From Rhodospirillales bacterium (lineage in GTDB: Bacteria > Pseudomonadota > Alphaproteobacteria > BOG-932 > Roseiterribacteraceae), in assembly GCA_028291345.1 (NCBI GenBank), contig JAQGIF010000195.1:1-47965 (forward strand): a stretch of 47,965 nt of DNA, in the 5' to 3' direction. Both the position numbers and the translations under genes were made by a program. Shown here piece by piece: positions 1 through 9,316 of the stretch. The notes below the pieces were generated by a model. It was not told the DNA's origin. It did no database searches and worked only from the letters and a program-made list of their open reading frames with translations. Each line of letters starts with the position of its first letter. The first letter of the stretch is position 1.

Positions 1-1
1 G

Positions 2-986
2 GGTCAGCGCGCCGGGGTGATGGGACCGCCGCTTCGCGCCCGTTTTTCACAGCCCCTGACGTTATCGGACGTCGCGCGCCATGACGCACTGTCAATCCCG
101 AACGATGATGTCTCATACGATATCTTCACCCAGACGGCGCGGCTGCTTGCGCCCGATCGTCCCGCCATGTTGCCCGATCCGCTCGGCGGTTTGAAGCTTG
201 CACGCATTCTGGGAGTCGGTGTCTCGCAATCGGCGAACCGTCTCGTGACCTATACCAACGCAGTGCAGCCGCTGGCCAACGTTGTGGATGGAATCCTGAT
301 CGGCTCGCGGATCGGCGCGCGGAGTGGGGCGGCGCCGCTGGCGGCCGAGCTGCCGCTGCCCGACCCGGTGAAGATACGCGACGATCTGAAGGTTGCGGTG
401 CTCGTCACCGAGACAGAAAGCGATGCGCCGAGCCATTTTCCAGCTCGCACGGCCGATAGCCCGCGCTGCCGCCTCTGGGAGCTGGCCGGGACCGCGATCA
501 GAATCAATGGGCGGATTCCTTTTTTGGAGCCGAGATCAAGCGTGACCTGGGGGGAAGCGGTTTGGGCGGCTGCGACCCGCCGGTCAACGACCTGCCGACC
601 CAGCACACGGCTGACGCCGCGATCCATGCGCTCAACCTCTGGGTAAAGGACGGCAAGGCACCCGCCTCCGCGCCGCCGATTGCAATCTCCTGATCGCCCG
701 CTACGCGCGAGCGCGATGCGGCGGGCAATGCGCTGGCTGGGCTGCGCCTGCCGCAACTCGCCGTGCCGGTCGCGCGTATGGCGGCGTCGGCTCGCCGGAC
801 CACTGCCGGCTGGAGGGTTTTGCCGTTCCTTTCGCCAAGGAAGCGCTGCAAGAGCTTTACCCGAACCACGACAATTATGTGGCGAAGGTCAGGGAGGCGG
901 TTGCCGTTGCCGAGAAAGCGGGTTTTCTGCTGCCACCCGAGACGGCCGACGGGATTGGCGAGGCCGAAGCAGCGGCGATACCCTAA
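2..986 (+). pseudogene. Decayed alpha/beta-hydrolase-domain protein (Abhydrolase_10-like), 5' end outside window
   Basis: The reading frame enters from the left edge and gives a recognisable Abhydrolase_10-type C-terminal half: a GVSQSANRL nucleophile-elbow-like stretch near 211-240, DGILIGSRIG, LKVAVLVTETESDA, then LWELAGTA near 475-495. The frame then breaks. The family's GCDPPVND motif follows in a different frame (from 568). An in-frame TGA sits at 691-693. A further one-base shift near 775 is needed to read YGGVGSPDHCRLEGFAVPF through to a TAA at 984-986. Two frameshifts plus one stop make a functional product unlikely, although sequencing error cannot be excluded. The family is poorly characterised and its members are usually annotated only as alpha/beta hydrolase domain-containing proteins. 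It converges on the downstream TetR gene with a gap of 12 bases. Confidence 0.75.
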
Positions 987-998
987 GCCGGCGTAATG

Positions 999-1640
999 CT
1001 AGCTGGGCCGGGGTGCGTAGGCGCGCATGAAGGTTTCGGCGGCACGTCGCGCCTTGGCCCGAATCTCGTCCGCCGAAGGCTGGGGGATGATGTTTAGAAC
1101 GCGCTTGAAATGCAGTCCGCTCTGAACCAGACCCAGGAACTCCTCCGCCGCCATGACGCAATCGTCGCTGGCGATCTGCCCCTTCGCCTGGGCGCTCTCC
1201 AGATAATCCGCGACCCGGCGGATGCCTTTGCTGGGCCCGCTCTCATAGAATGCCTGCCCGACCGACGGGTTTCGTTGAGCCTCCGAGACGATCAGGCTGT
1301 AAAAAGCGGTGGCTTCATCGGCAAGAAGGGCGGTCAGCACGCGTTCAGCGAGACCGGCCAGTATGTCGACCGGATCGTCGCCGACAAGTGGCGGGGCAAA
1401 GGCTTCGGCAACGCGGCACTCGCACTGATCCTGGACATGGGCAGCGAACAGTTCTTCCTTGCTTTTGAAATAGTTGTAGAGCGTGCCCTTGGAACCGCCA
1501 AGGCGCGATGCGATATGGGACATCGAGGCCGCGGCATAGCCCTCGGCGGAGAATACCTCCCGCGCTATCCCCAGAATCGCTTCACGTCGTGCACCCCGCG
1601 CAACACTCAGACGCTTTTCGTTCATTAACGATTTGACCAT
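999..1640 (-). CDS. TetR/AcrR-family transcriptional repressor, probable regulator of the adjacent RND pump
   Basis: A 213-residue protein with an N-terminal TetR DNA-binding domain: helix-turn-helix around residues 39-62 containing SMSHIASRLGGSKGTLYNYF, followed by KSKEELF. The remainder is an all-helical ligand-binding domain resembling the AefR-like TetR C-terminal family. It is transcribed divergently from the RND efflux operon, and a perfect 10-bp palindrome lies in the shared promoter region. The usual arrangement in this family is repression of the divergent pump and of the regulator itself, relieved when a pump substrate binds. The start is uncertain: an ATG at codon 6 (first base 1625) is an alternative, and neither has a strong ribosome binding site. 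Family assignment is firm; the regulatory target is inferred from position. Confidence 0.9.
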   Translation of the reverse strand: MVKSLMNEKRLSVARGARREAILGIAREVFSAEGYAAASMSHIASRLGGSKGTLYNYFKSKEELFAAHVQDQCECRVAEAFAPPLVGDDPVDILAGLAERVLTALLADEATAFYSLIVSEAQRNPSVGQAFYESGPSKGIRRVADYLESAQAKGQIASDDCVMAAEEFLGLVQSGLHFKRVLNIIPQPSADEIRAKARRAAETFMRAYAPRPS

Positions 1641-1686
1641 CGGCCACAGGTTGACGTTTTCTTCGCGATCATAGTAAGTGTACCGT

Positions 1687-1696
1687 ACCGTACGGT
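1687..1696. promoter_or_regulatory. Palindromic operator candidate between tetR-type gene and RND operon
   Basis: ACCGTACGGT is a perfect 10-bp palindrome inside a GTACC/GTACGG repeat cluster (1681-1698). It lies 46 bases upstream of the TetR start and about 22 bases upstream of the pump operon's first ATG. Short, highly symmetric elements of this type in a divergent promoter are typical TetR-family operators. No binding data exist, so the role is inferred from symmetry and position. Confidence 0.5.
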
Positions 1697-1718
1697 CAAG
1701 TTTAGCGGTAAATCATTG

Positions 1719-3263
1719 ATGTTTCTTCTGTTCATCGCCCCTCTACGCCGGACGAGTCGAGTCGCCCGATGGCGCGGCGTTTCCCTGGCGACCTTGGCCG
1801 CCCTGGCATCTACCGGCTGCGCGGTAGGGCCGGATTTTGCGCCGCCGGCGGCGCCAAAGGTCGAGGGATATACCGTCGAGCCGCTGGCCCCGCAGACCAG
1901 CGCCGCGAATGTGGCCGGCGGCGAGGCGCAGCATTTCATCACGGACCAGGACATTCCGGGGCAGTGGTGGTCGCTGTATCATTCCGAGCCGCTGAATACC
2001 CTCATCTTGCGGGCGCTGGAGGCGAGCCCCACGCTCGATGCCGCCAACGCGGCGTTGCGGCAGGCGCGTGAGAATTCGGCCGCGGCGCGCGGCGCCTTCT
2101 TTCCGGCCATCACAGGGAATGTTTCGGCTACGCGGGAAAAAATATCGACTGCGACTTTCGGCTTCCCCGGCTCGGCATCTTTGTTCAGCGTCAGCACCGC
2201 GTCGCTCAACGTGTCCTATCCGCTCGATGTATTCGGCGGCATCCGCCGGCAGGTGGAAGCGACCGAAGCGGCGGAGGACGACCAGCGCTTTCAGTTGGTC
2301 GCGGCCTATCTGACTTTAACGTCGAATATCGTCACCACCGCGGTGCAGGAGGCATCGCTGAGGGCGCAGATCGCGGCGACACAGCAGATCGTCGATATCG
2401 AGGCACACCAGCTGGATGTGTTGCGCCAGCAATTGACATTGGGCGGCGTCGCCGGCGGTGCGGTTCTGGCGCAGGAAGCGACCTTGGCCCAGGCACGCGC
2501 GACCTTGCCGCCCTTGCAGAAACAGCTTGCCCAGACACGCAACCGGCTGGCGACGCTGGCTGGACGCTTTCCCAGCGAGGATATTGGCGCGGCCTTCGAT
2601 CTGGCCCAGCTGAAGCTGCCGCGTGATCTTCCGGTCAGCCTGCCATCGAAGCTCGTGGCCCAGCGCCCCGACATCAAAGCCGCTGAGGCACAGCTGCATC
2701 AGGCCAGCGCCCAGATCGGGGTGGCGACTGCGAACGAGCTGCCGCAGATCAGCCTGTCAGGCAGCTTTGGCAATGTCGGATCGCCAGCGAGCGCCCTGCT
2801 CAATCCCGGCATCGGCGTCTGGAGCATCGGCGGTAGTCTGGCGCAGAAGATTTTCGACGGCGGGACATTGCTGCATCAGCGCCGTGCCGCGGTAGCCGCC
2901 TATGATCAGGCTGCCGCGCAATATCGTTCGACCGTGCTATCCGCATTCGAGGACGTGGCAAACGTGCTGCGAGCACTACAGGCCGACGCTGATGGGCTAG
3001 CGGCGGCCGAGGCGGCATCGCTGGCCGCCGATAAGAGTCTCGATCTCAGCCGCGAGCAATATCAGCTCGGCGCGATCAGCTACACCGCCTTGCTGAATGC
3101 CGAACAGCTTGCCCAGCAGTCCCGAATTACATTGGTCCAGGCCCAGGCCACGCGTTTCTCCGATACGGCGGCGCTGTTCCAGGCTTTGGGCGGCGGCTGG
3201 TGGAACGAAAAAGTTGGCATGTTCGACGCCGATAAGCCCGGACCCGCGGCCCCAAAGAATTGA
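1719..3263 (+). CDS. RND efflux outer-membrane factor, NodT/OprM-type lipoprotein (TolC superfamily)
   Basis: Encodes about 514 residues. The N-terminus has basic residues, a hydrophobic stretch and STGC ending near residue 34, followed by AVGPDF, the start of mature NodT-family lipoproteins. Two tandem OEP repeats follow; the second carries RPDIKAAEAQLHQASAQIGVATANELPQ split over two strands/helices, and the ending EDVANVLRAL...AAEAASLAADKSLDLSREQYQLGAISY is typical of the coiled-coil channel. It forms the trimeric exit duct in the outer membrane for the adaptor and pump encoded next. ATG at 1719 was chosen over the TTG directly before it. The adaptor ATG follows after 11 bases, so the genes are co-transcribed. 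Confidence 0.93.
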   Translation: MFLLFIAPLRRTSRVARWRGVSLATLAALASTGCAVGPDFAPPAAPKVEGYTVEPLAPQTSAANVAGGEAQHFITDQDIPGQWWSLYHSEPLNTLILRALEASPTLDAANAALRQARENSAAARGAFFPAITGNVSATREKISTATFGFPGSASLFSVSTASLNVSYPLDVFGGIRRQVEATEAAEDDQRFQLVAAYLTLTSNIVTTAVQEASLRAQIAATQQIVDIEAHQLDVLRQQLTLGGVAGGAVLAQEATLAQARATLPPLQKQLAQTRNRLATLAGRFPSEDIGAAFDLAQLKLPRDLPVSLPSKLVAQRPDIKAAEAQLHQASAQIGVATANELPQISLSGSFGNVGSPASALLNPGIGVWSIGGSLAQKIFDGGTLLHQRRAAVAAYDQAAAQYRSTVLSAFEDVANVLRALQADADGLAAAEAASLAADKSLDLSREQYQLGAISYTALLNAEQLAQQSRITLVQAQATRFSDTAALFQALGGGWWNEKVGMFDADKPGPAAPKN

Positions 3264-3274
3264 AGGAAAGAGCC

Positions 3275-4408
3275 ATGTTGGCAAGGCGAATGATCATCAT
3301 GCTGGTCGCGGCCGCGGTGGTTTTCGGCGGCGTGTTCGGCTTTATCGCGTTCGGTCATTATATGCGCGACAAATTCATGCACTCGATGGGTATTCCGCCG
3401 CAGACCGTTGCGACCATGGTGGCCGGCTCGCAGGAGTGGCAACCCCGGCTCCAAGGCGTCGGCAGCCTGCGCGCGGTTAGTGGCGCGGATTTGAGCGCCC
3501 AGGTGGTCGGCACGGTCTCGGCAATCCATTTTGAATCCGGAGCCGATGTGACGGCCGGAACGCTGCTGGTGGAACTGGCGTCGGGCGACGATGTCGGCAA
3601 GTTACTGGCGCTGAAGGCTACGGCCGCGCTGGCGCAGATCACGCTCGATCGCGACCAGCGGCAGCTGAAGGTCCAGGGCGTTTCGCAGCAGACTGTGGAT
3701 GCCGATCTACAGAATCTGAAAAACGCCCAGGCCCAGGTCGTAGAGCAGCAGGCCACGGTCGACTATAAGAACATCAAGGCGCCGTTCGACGGCAGGTTGG
3801 GCATACGGCAGGTCGATGTCGGGCAGTACGTGGCCGCAGGTACGCCGATGGTCACGCTGCAGGCACTCGATCCGATATATGTCGATTTTTACCTGCCGCA
3901 GCAGTCGATCGCGCAGATTAAGGTCGGGCAAAAGGTCAATGCCAAGATCGACGCCTATCCCGGGCGTGCTTTCCCGGGTGAGATTTCGGCAATCAATCCA
4001 AAAATCGACAATGCGACGCGCAACGTCCAGATTCGCGCGACGCTCAAGAACGCCGACCATGCGCTGGTGCCCGGCATGTATGCGACCGTAGAAATCGATG
4101 TCGGGAGGCCCGAACGCCATGTGACGCTGCCGGCTACGGCGATCGCCTATAATTCCTATGGCAGCACCGTCTTCCTGGTCGACGACAAGGGCAAAACCGA
4201 TGACGGCCATCCAGCTCTGGTCGCGCGCCAGGTCTTTGTGACAACGGGCGCCACGCGGGGCGACCAGGTGTCGATCCTGAATGGAGTCAAGGATGGCGAC
4301 ACGGTCGTCGTCGCCGGCCAGATCAAGCTGAGGAATGGCATACCGGTGGTCGTGGATAATACGATCCTGCCGAAATTCGACGCCAATCCCGTTCCGACCG
4401 ATCAATAA
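3275..4408 (+). CDS. RND efflux periplasmic adaptor (membrane fusion protein, AcrA/MexE type)
   Basis: A 377-residue protein with one N-terminal membrane anchor (MIIMLVAAAVVFGGVFGFIA region). It then has a biotinyl-lipoyl-like half (VVGTVSAIHFESGADVTAGT), a short helical hairpin rich in Gln and Ala, the second lipoyl half (IKAPFDGRLGIRQVDVGQYV), and beta-barrel and membrane-proximal domains (PGMYATVEIDVG, KDGDTVVVAGQIKLRNG). It bridges the inner-membrane pump and the outer-membrane channel. The ATG at 3275 has a GGAAAGAG ribosome binding site just upstream. A TTG at 3260 overlapping the previous stop is an alternative but less likely start. It is the middle gene of the three-gene efflux operon, with 14 bases to the pump gene. 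Confidence 0.94.
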   Translation: MLARRMIIMLVAAAVVFGGVFGFIAFGHYMRDKFMHSMGIPPQTVATMVAGSQEWQPRLQGVGSLRAVSGADLSAQVVGTVSAIHFESGADVTAGTLLVELASGDDVGKLLALKATAALAQITLDRDQRQLKVQGVSQQTVDADLQNLKNAQAQVVEQQATVDYKNIKAPFDGRLGIRQVDVGQYVAAGTPMVTLQALDPIYVDFYLPQQSIAQIKVGQKVNAKIDAYPGRAFPGEISAINPKIDNATRNVQIRATLKNADHALVPGMYATVEIDVGRPERHVTLPATAIAYNSYGSTVFLVDDKGKTDDGHPALVARQVFVTTGATRGDQVSILNGVKDGDTVVVAGQIKLRNGIPVVVDNTILPKFDANPVPTDQ

Positions 4409-4422
4409 CGGAACCCGCCATC

Positions 4423-7400
4423 ATGCATTTCACCGATATCTTTATCAGGCGGCCGGTTCTCGCCACGGTCATCAGCCTAATGATCCTGGTCGTCGGCCTG
4501 CGCGCCGGACAGTCGCTCTCCGTTCGCCAGTTTCCCATGACCGAAAACGCGATCATCACGGTCGCGACGACCTTTTACGGCGCCGATCCCGACGTCGTCG
4601 CCGGCTTCATCACGACACCGCTGGAGAACGCGATCGCCCAGGCCAGCGGCATCGATTACATGACCTCGACCAGCCAGAGCGGTACCAGCACGATCACCGT
4701 CAATCTGGTGCTGAATTATGATTCCGATAAGGCGCTGACCGAGATCAATACCAAGGTCAATTCGGTTCTGAATCAACTGCCCGCCGGCACGCAGCAGCCC
4801 GTCCTCAATATTCGGATCGGCCAGTCCGTCGACTCGATGTATTTCGGTTTCCTGAGCGACGTCATGCCGCTGAACCAGATCACCGACTATCTGGTCCGCA
4901 TCGTGCAGCCCAAGCTGCAGGCCGTTCCCGGGGTCCAGGTTGCTGAAATCATAGGCGGCAAGAATTACGCGCTGCGAGCGTGGCTCGACCCGGAAAAGCT
5001 GGCGGCGTTCGGTCTGACCGCGACCCAGGTCGGGCAGGCGCTGCAGGGCAACGATTATATCGCTGGGCTCGGCAACACCAAGGGCCAGATGGTTCAGGTC
5101 AATCTGACCGCATCGACCAACTTGCATACGCTGGCCGAATTCCAGAACCTGGTGCTGAAGCAAACAGGCGGCGCCGTCGTGCGCTTGAAGGATGTGGCGA
5201 ACGTCACGCTGGGTAACGACGATTACGAGACCCAGAATAATCTCTACGGTCACACCGCCATCTTCATCGGCATACAGGTCGCGCCGACGGCCAATCTTCT
5301 CGAGGTGCTGAAAGGCTGCCGTACCGCCTACGAAGCCGTCAAGCCTGATTTCCCGGCCGGGCTCAATAGTTCCATCGGCTATGACAGTTCCGATTTCGTC
5401 AACAGCGCAATCGCTGAGGTTGAGCGGACCCTGTTCGAGGCGGCCCTGATCGTCACGGTCGTTGTCTTTGCGTTCCTGGGCTCGCTCCGTTCGGTCCTCA
5501 TCCCGGCCGTCACCATCCCGCTGTCGCTTGTCGGCACGTTGGTGATGATGCTGATGTTCGGCTTCTCGATCAATCTCCTGACCTTGCTCGCGCTGGTGCT
5601 GGCGATTGGCCTTGTCGTCGACGATGCAATCATCGTGGTCGAGAACGTCAACCGCCATATGGACGAAGGCCTGAAGCCGATTCCGTCGGCGATCATGGCG
5701 GCGCGCGAACTAGGCGGCCCGATCATCGCGATGACTGTGGTGCTGGCGGCGGTCTATGTGCCGATCGGCTTTCAGGGTGGCCTAACTGGCGCCCTGTTCA
5801 CCGAATTCGCGTTCACGCTGGTCGGCGCTGTCACCGCATCCGCGATCATCGCGCTGACCCTGTCGCCGATGATGTGCTCGCGCCTGCTAAAGCCCCGCGC
5901 CACCGACCGCAATGGGTGGCAGGATCGTCTGATCGACATGATCGACCGTCGTTTCGAACAGTTGCGTGACAGATACGAGCGTCTTTTGCACAGCGCGTTG
6001 CAGACTCTGCCGGTGATCGTCATGTTCGCGGCGATCGTTCTGGTGAGCCTGATCTTCTTGTTCACCAGCGCCAAGAACGAGCTCGCGCCGAACGAAGATC
6101 AGGGATTAGTCGGGAACCTCGCCACACCGGCTCCCAATGCGACGCTGGAGCAGAAACAGATCTATGCCAAGCAGATATACGACAAGCTGTCGTCGTACCC
6201 TGAGACCTACATCGTCTTCCAGATCGTGACGCCGGGACCTTTCATTACCGGGATGGTGATGAAGCCCTGGGATCAGCGCAAGCGCACGACGGCCGTTCTG
6301 CAGCCGCTGGTGCAGCAGGATATGAACCAGATCACCGGCGCGCGCGTCGTGTCCTTCCTGCCCCCGCCGCTGCCTGGCACCACGGGTGCGTTACCGCTGC
6401 AATTCGTGATCGGAACGGCACAACCGTTCGATCAGCTTAACCAGGTTTCTCAGAAATTCCTGCAGGAGGCGACGCAGAGCGGGATGTTCATTTTCCTGGA
6501 CAACGATCTCAAGCTGGATCAACCGCAATCGACGGTCGTGATCGACCGCGATAAGACAGCGGCACTGGGCCTGCAGATGAGCGATGTCGGCTCATCCCTA
6601 GGGGCCATGCTGGGGGGCGGCTATCTGAATTATTTCAGCCTGGACGGCCGATCCTACAAGGTTATCCCACAGGTCCAGCAGCGCTCTCGGCTGAATACCG
6701 ATCAGCTTCTGAACTATTACATCCCGACCGCCAGCGGCACGCCGGTCCCGCTTTCGACTGTTGCCAAGATTACCACCAAGACGATCCCGGAATCGCTCAA
6801 CCATTTTCAGCAGTTGAATGAGGCCTCGATCAGCGGTGTCACCATGCCCGGCGTCTCGATGGGTGAAGCGATCAAATATCTCCAGGATCTGGCGAAACGG
6901 ACGTTGCCCCAGGGCTATACGGTCGATTACGGCAGCCAGGCACGGCAATATATCCAGGAATCCAGTTCATTCCTTGCCACATTCGGATTCGCCCTGATCG
7001 TGATCTTCCTGTCGTTGGCTGCCCTGTTCGAAAGTTTCCGCGACCCTCTGATCATCCTGATATCGGTGCCGATGTCTCTGGCCGGGGCGCTGATCTTCAT
7101 CAGCCTCGGCGTCGGGGGCGCGACGTTGAATATCTATACCGAGGTTGGATTGGTCACGCTGATGGGGTTGATCAGCAAACACGGCATCCTGATTGTCGAG
7201 TTCGCCAATAGCCTCCAGCAGCAGGGCAAGGCCAAGCGCGAGGCGGTGGAAATCGCGGCGGGCATCCGACTGCGCCCCATCCTGATGACGACAGCGGCTA
7301 TGGTCTTCGGTGTCGTGCCGCTGATCGTTTCAACCGGGGCGGGAGCTGTCTCGCGGTTCAATCTTGGGTTGGTGATCGCCAGCGGCATGTCGATCGGGAC

Positions 7401-7518
7401 GCTTTTTACACTGTTTGTCGTGCCTGCTGCCTATGTCCTATTGGCGACCGATCATTCGCGCCTGAGAAGGGAAGCGGAGGCACGCGAAAGCAACGAAGGA
7501 TTGCCCGCCGAGGCCTGA
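4423..7518 (+). CDS. RND multidrug efflux permease, HAE1 family
   Basis: A 1031-residue inner-membrane pump, the normal length for HAE1 proteins such as MexF, MdtB and AcrB. It starts with the typical FTDIFIRRPVLATVISL helix. TM4 contains LALVLAIGLVVDDAIIVVENV with the paired aspartates of the proton relay. Two large periplasmic loops follow TM1 and TM7, and the C-terminal half carries ALIFISLGVGGATLNIYTEVG and HGILIVEFAN. It captures drugs or other amphiphiles from the periplasm and membrane and expels them through the adaptor and outer-membrane lipoprotein using the proton gradient. Substrates cannot be read from sequence. The TetR-type gene upstream probably represses it. The following gene is on the opposite strand. 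Confidence 0.95.
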   Translation: MHFTDIFIRRPVLATVISLMILVVGLRAGQSLSVRQFPMTENAIITVATTFYGADPDVVAGFITTPLENAIAQASGIDYMTSTSQSGTSTITVNLVLNYDSDKALTEINTKVNSVLNQLPAGTQQPVLNIRIGQSVDSMYFGFLSDVMPLNQITDYLVRIVQPKLQAVPGVQVAEIIGGKNYALRAWLDPEKLAAFGLTATQVGQALQGNDYIAGLGNTKGQMVQVNLTASTNLHTLAEFQNLVLKQTGGAVVRLKDVANVTLGNDDYETQNNLYGHTAIFIGIQVAPTANLLEVLKGCRTAYEAVKPDFPAGLNSSIGYDSSDFVNSAIAEVERTLFEAALIVTVVVFAFLGSLRSVLIPAVTIPLSLVGTLVMMLMFGFSINLLTLLALVLAIGLVVDDAIIVVENVNRHMDEGLKPIPSAIMAARELGGPIIAMTVVLAAVYVPIGFQGGLTGALFTEFAFTLVGAVTASAIIALTLSPMMCSRLLKPRATDRNGWQDRLIDMIDRRFEQLRDRYERLLHSALQTLPVIVMFAAIVLVSLIFLFTSAKNELAPNEDQGLVGNLATPAPNATLEQKQIYAKQIYDKLSSYPETYIVFQIVTPGPFITGMVMKPWDQRKRTTAVLQPLVQQDMNQITGARVVSFLPPPLPGTTGALPLQFVIGTAQPFDQLNQVSQKFLQEATQSGMFIFLDNDLKLDQPQSTVVIDRDKTAALGLQMSDVGSSLGAMLGGGYLNYFSLDGRSYKVIPQVQQRSRLNTDQLLNYYIPTASGTPVPLSTVAKITTKTIPESLNHFQQLNEASISGVTMPGVSMGEAIKYLQDLAKRTLPQGYTVDYGSQARQYIQESSSFLATFGFALIVIFLSLAALFESFRDPLIILISVPMSLAGALIFISLGVGGATLNIYTEVGLVTLMGLISKHGILIVEFANSLQQQGKAKREAVEIAAGIRLRPILMTTAAMVFGVVPLIVSTGAGAVSRFNLGLVIASGMSIGTLFTLFVVPAAYVLLATDHSRLRREAEARESNEGLPAEA

Positions 7519-7524
7519 TCGGCT

Positions 7525-7953
7525 TCAGGGCACCTTGACCAAGGTGAAGCGCTCGCCGGCCGACACGGTCATTGTCACCTGGTTGTCGGCAGTGAATTCG
7601 ATGCCGAGGATCGAGGGGTTGTTCGCCCCGTCTCCCATGTCATCGGGTACCGGCCGCGGGTGGGTGCCGATGACCCATATCGCCTTGTCCCCAGCCCTCC
7701 GATAGTCGGCGTCCATCGTCATTTCGAAGCTGGCGCCGCCCTGGCTGTTCAACCCGTGCATCGCCATCGTGTCCGATTGGAACTCATAGATCATCTTGAT
7801 CGGCTCCATCTCTTTGACCTGCCATGACCCGACTAGGTGGGCGACGTCGGCATGCGGCAAGGTCAGGAGCTTGGTCCGCGCCTCCTCCGGGTCGGCGGAT
7901 GCGGGAAGAGATGACAGGGCCAGCAACAGCGCGGCGGCGACGGCGAGTTTCAT
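7525..7953 (-). CDS. Small secreted protein of unknown function
   Basis: A 142-residue protein with a clear Sec signal peptide: MKLAVAAALLLALSSLPASA, predicted cleavage before DPEE. The mature part of about 120 residues is soluble-looking with alternating beta pattern, including GSWQVKEMEPIKMIYEFQSD, a TMDADYRRAG segment and a C-terminal ADNQVTMTVSAGERFTLVKV strand. The look is of a small lipocalin-like or beta-barrel periplasmic protein, but no family is recognised with confidence. It converges with the pump gene (6-base gap) and lies downstream of a minus-strand glycosyltransferase with a gap of about 93 bases, so it may be expressed separately. Confidence 0.75.
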   Translation of the reverse strand: MKLAVAAALLLALSSLPASADPEEARTKLLTLPHADVAHLVGSWQVKEMEPIKMIYEFQSDTMAMHGLNSQGGASFEMTMDADYRRAGDKAIWVIGTHPRPVPDDMGDGANNPSILGIEFTADNQVTMTVSAGERFTLVKVP

Positions 7954-8046
7954 CTCAGCGCTCCAGCTTGCATCGCATTTCCGCCTGCCCGGTACGATGA
8001 CCGCCTCAACGATAATCGCTGAGCGCTCTTGCGGATACCGATTTTG

Positions 8047-9189
8047 TTAGGGCTTCCCACTCAAAACCACATCGCCGAGCGCGCGGACGAAACATTCGAG
8101 AGATAGGGTTTGGGCATAGCGTGCTGCACCGGCCCGGCAGCTTTCGTACAGGCCGGGGGTTTCGATCAGCCGCCGGATAGCCATGGCGAAATCGGAAGCT
8201 GTTGCGGATCGCGCCAGGACGCCAGTTTCGCCATCGACGATCTGCTCCGCCAGACCGCCCACCGGGGTAGCAACAACTGGCAAGGGAACGCCATAGGCGG
8301 CGGCGATGACCCCCGACTGGCTGGCCTCCAGATAGGGCAGGGCGACGGTGTCGGCATCCGCCAGTATCCCACCGATCGCATCCGGCGCAACCCAGCCGGT
8401 GGAGATTGAGACGCCCGGCTGCTTCATATGATCGGCAGGAGCGTCGATCTGCCCCCGACCGATGACGCGCAGCGTACAATCGACGCCGTCGGCGCGAAGC
8501 TTTGCGAAAGCTTCCAGCAGCATCGGGACGCCCTTATAGGGCAGGATCCGGCCGAAGAAGAGGATGCGAAACGGAGTTGCCGGACGCGTTGGCGGATCTC
8601 CGGTCCCGGTAAAGCGGAAGACCGGATGGAAGAGGCGAGCCAGCCGGCTTTCGCCGACATCGCCGCGAGCGAGAAGGCGACCCGCGACATGATCGGAGAA
8701 GGTGATGATCCGATCGCTGCCGCGAATCTCCTGGCGCACCAGCCAGTCGAAGACTGGACGTCGTTCTCCCGGGTGGGGATCGGCATCGTGGACGATCAGC
8801 AATGTGCGGATGCCAGCACGGCGCGCGCCCCGCTGCAGCGCGAGCCCCCAGATATGGGGCATGACAGTGACGATCGCCTGGACGTTCGCGGCCGACAGGC
8901 GGCGGACCAGACGGCGGATGATGAGTGGCAGCAAGAGGGTGCGCAGCAGCAGCGATAATGGGCCGCTAAAGGTCCGTATCGGTAACGAGCGCGCGGTTGG
9001 GAATTGCAGCGGAAGCTCGCTTTGAAGCGACGTGGAGACGAAGAGTTCGAAACGTTCGTCCCGCTCCATCGCCTCGGCGATCTGACTGATCAGCGCAGCG
9101 CCGGCGCCGAGCCGCCCCCAATAAACGAGGGCGACGGAAATCTTGGCGGGCTGGGATTCGCTATGGGACTCGATGCTGGCCATCGGCAA
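8047..9189 (-). CDS. Glycosyltransferase family 4 protein
   Basis: A 380-residue GT-B-fold enzyme. The C-terminal half carries the group-1 transferase signature: ILFFGRILPYKGVPMLLEAF, a nucleotide-sugar-binding region, and LPYLEASQSGVIAAAYGVPLPVVATPVGGLAEQI, split across the E-x7-E-like motif and the glycine-rich loop. The N-terminal half has the GAALISQIAEAMERDERFEL acceptor-domain start typical of GT4. It transfers a sugar from a nucleotide donor to a lipid, glycan or metabolite acceptor at the cytoplasmic face. Donor and acceptor are unknown. No other polysaccharide genes are nearby, so it is not part of an evident capsule or lipopolysaccharide cluster. The start at MPMASIES is plausible; codon 3 ATG is an alternative. 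Confidence 0.85.
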   Translation of the reverse strand: MPMASIESHSESQPAKISVALVYWGRLGAGAALISQIAEAMERDERFELFVSTSLQSELPLQFPTARSLPIRTFSGPLSLLLRTLLLPLIIRRLVRRLSAANVQAIVTVMPHIWGLALQRGARRAGIRTLLIVHDADPHPGERRPVFDWLVRQEIRGSDRIITFSDHVAGRLLARGDVGESRLARLFHPVFRFTGTGDPPTRPATPFRILFFGRILPYKGVPMLLEAFAKLRADGVDCTLRVIGRGQIDAPADHMKQPGVSISTGWVAPDAIGGILADADTVALPYLEASQSGVIAAAYGVPLPVVATPVGGLAEQIVDGETGVLARSATASDFAMAIRRLIETPGLYESCRAGAARYAQTLSLECFVRALGDVVLSGKP

Positions 9190-9241
9190 AGCATTACAGG
9201 CCGGGTGGCAAGCAAAGCCAGCGCCTTATCGCTCCACTATC

Positions 9242-9270
9242 TTGTGGCGAAGGGGCGGTCCGCATACGAT
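9242..9270 (+). promoter_or_regulatory. Possible sigma-70-type promoter for the glutathione peroxidase gene
   Basis: TTGTGG (9242-9247) and TACGAT (9265-9270) are separated by exactly 17 bases and lie about 47 bases upstream of the ATG at 9317. The match to the housekeeping consensus is good in sequence and spacing. It has not been tested against chance occurrence. Confidence 0.35.
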
Positions 9271-9316
9271 ATAGTCATGCAGGGCCGATCGAAGCCCTGA
9301 CTTTGGAGAAGAAGAC

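Noticed and set aside
4477-5658. 393-codon minus-strand ORF within the RND permease
   Set aside because: Antisense shadow of membrane-protein codons; no domain and no promoter.
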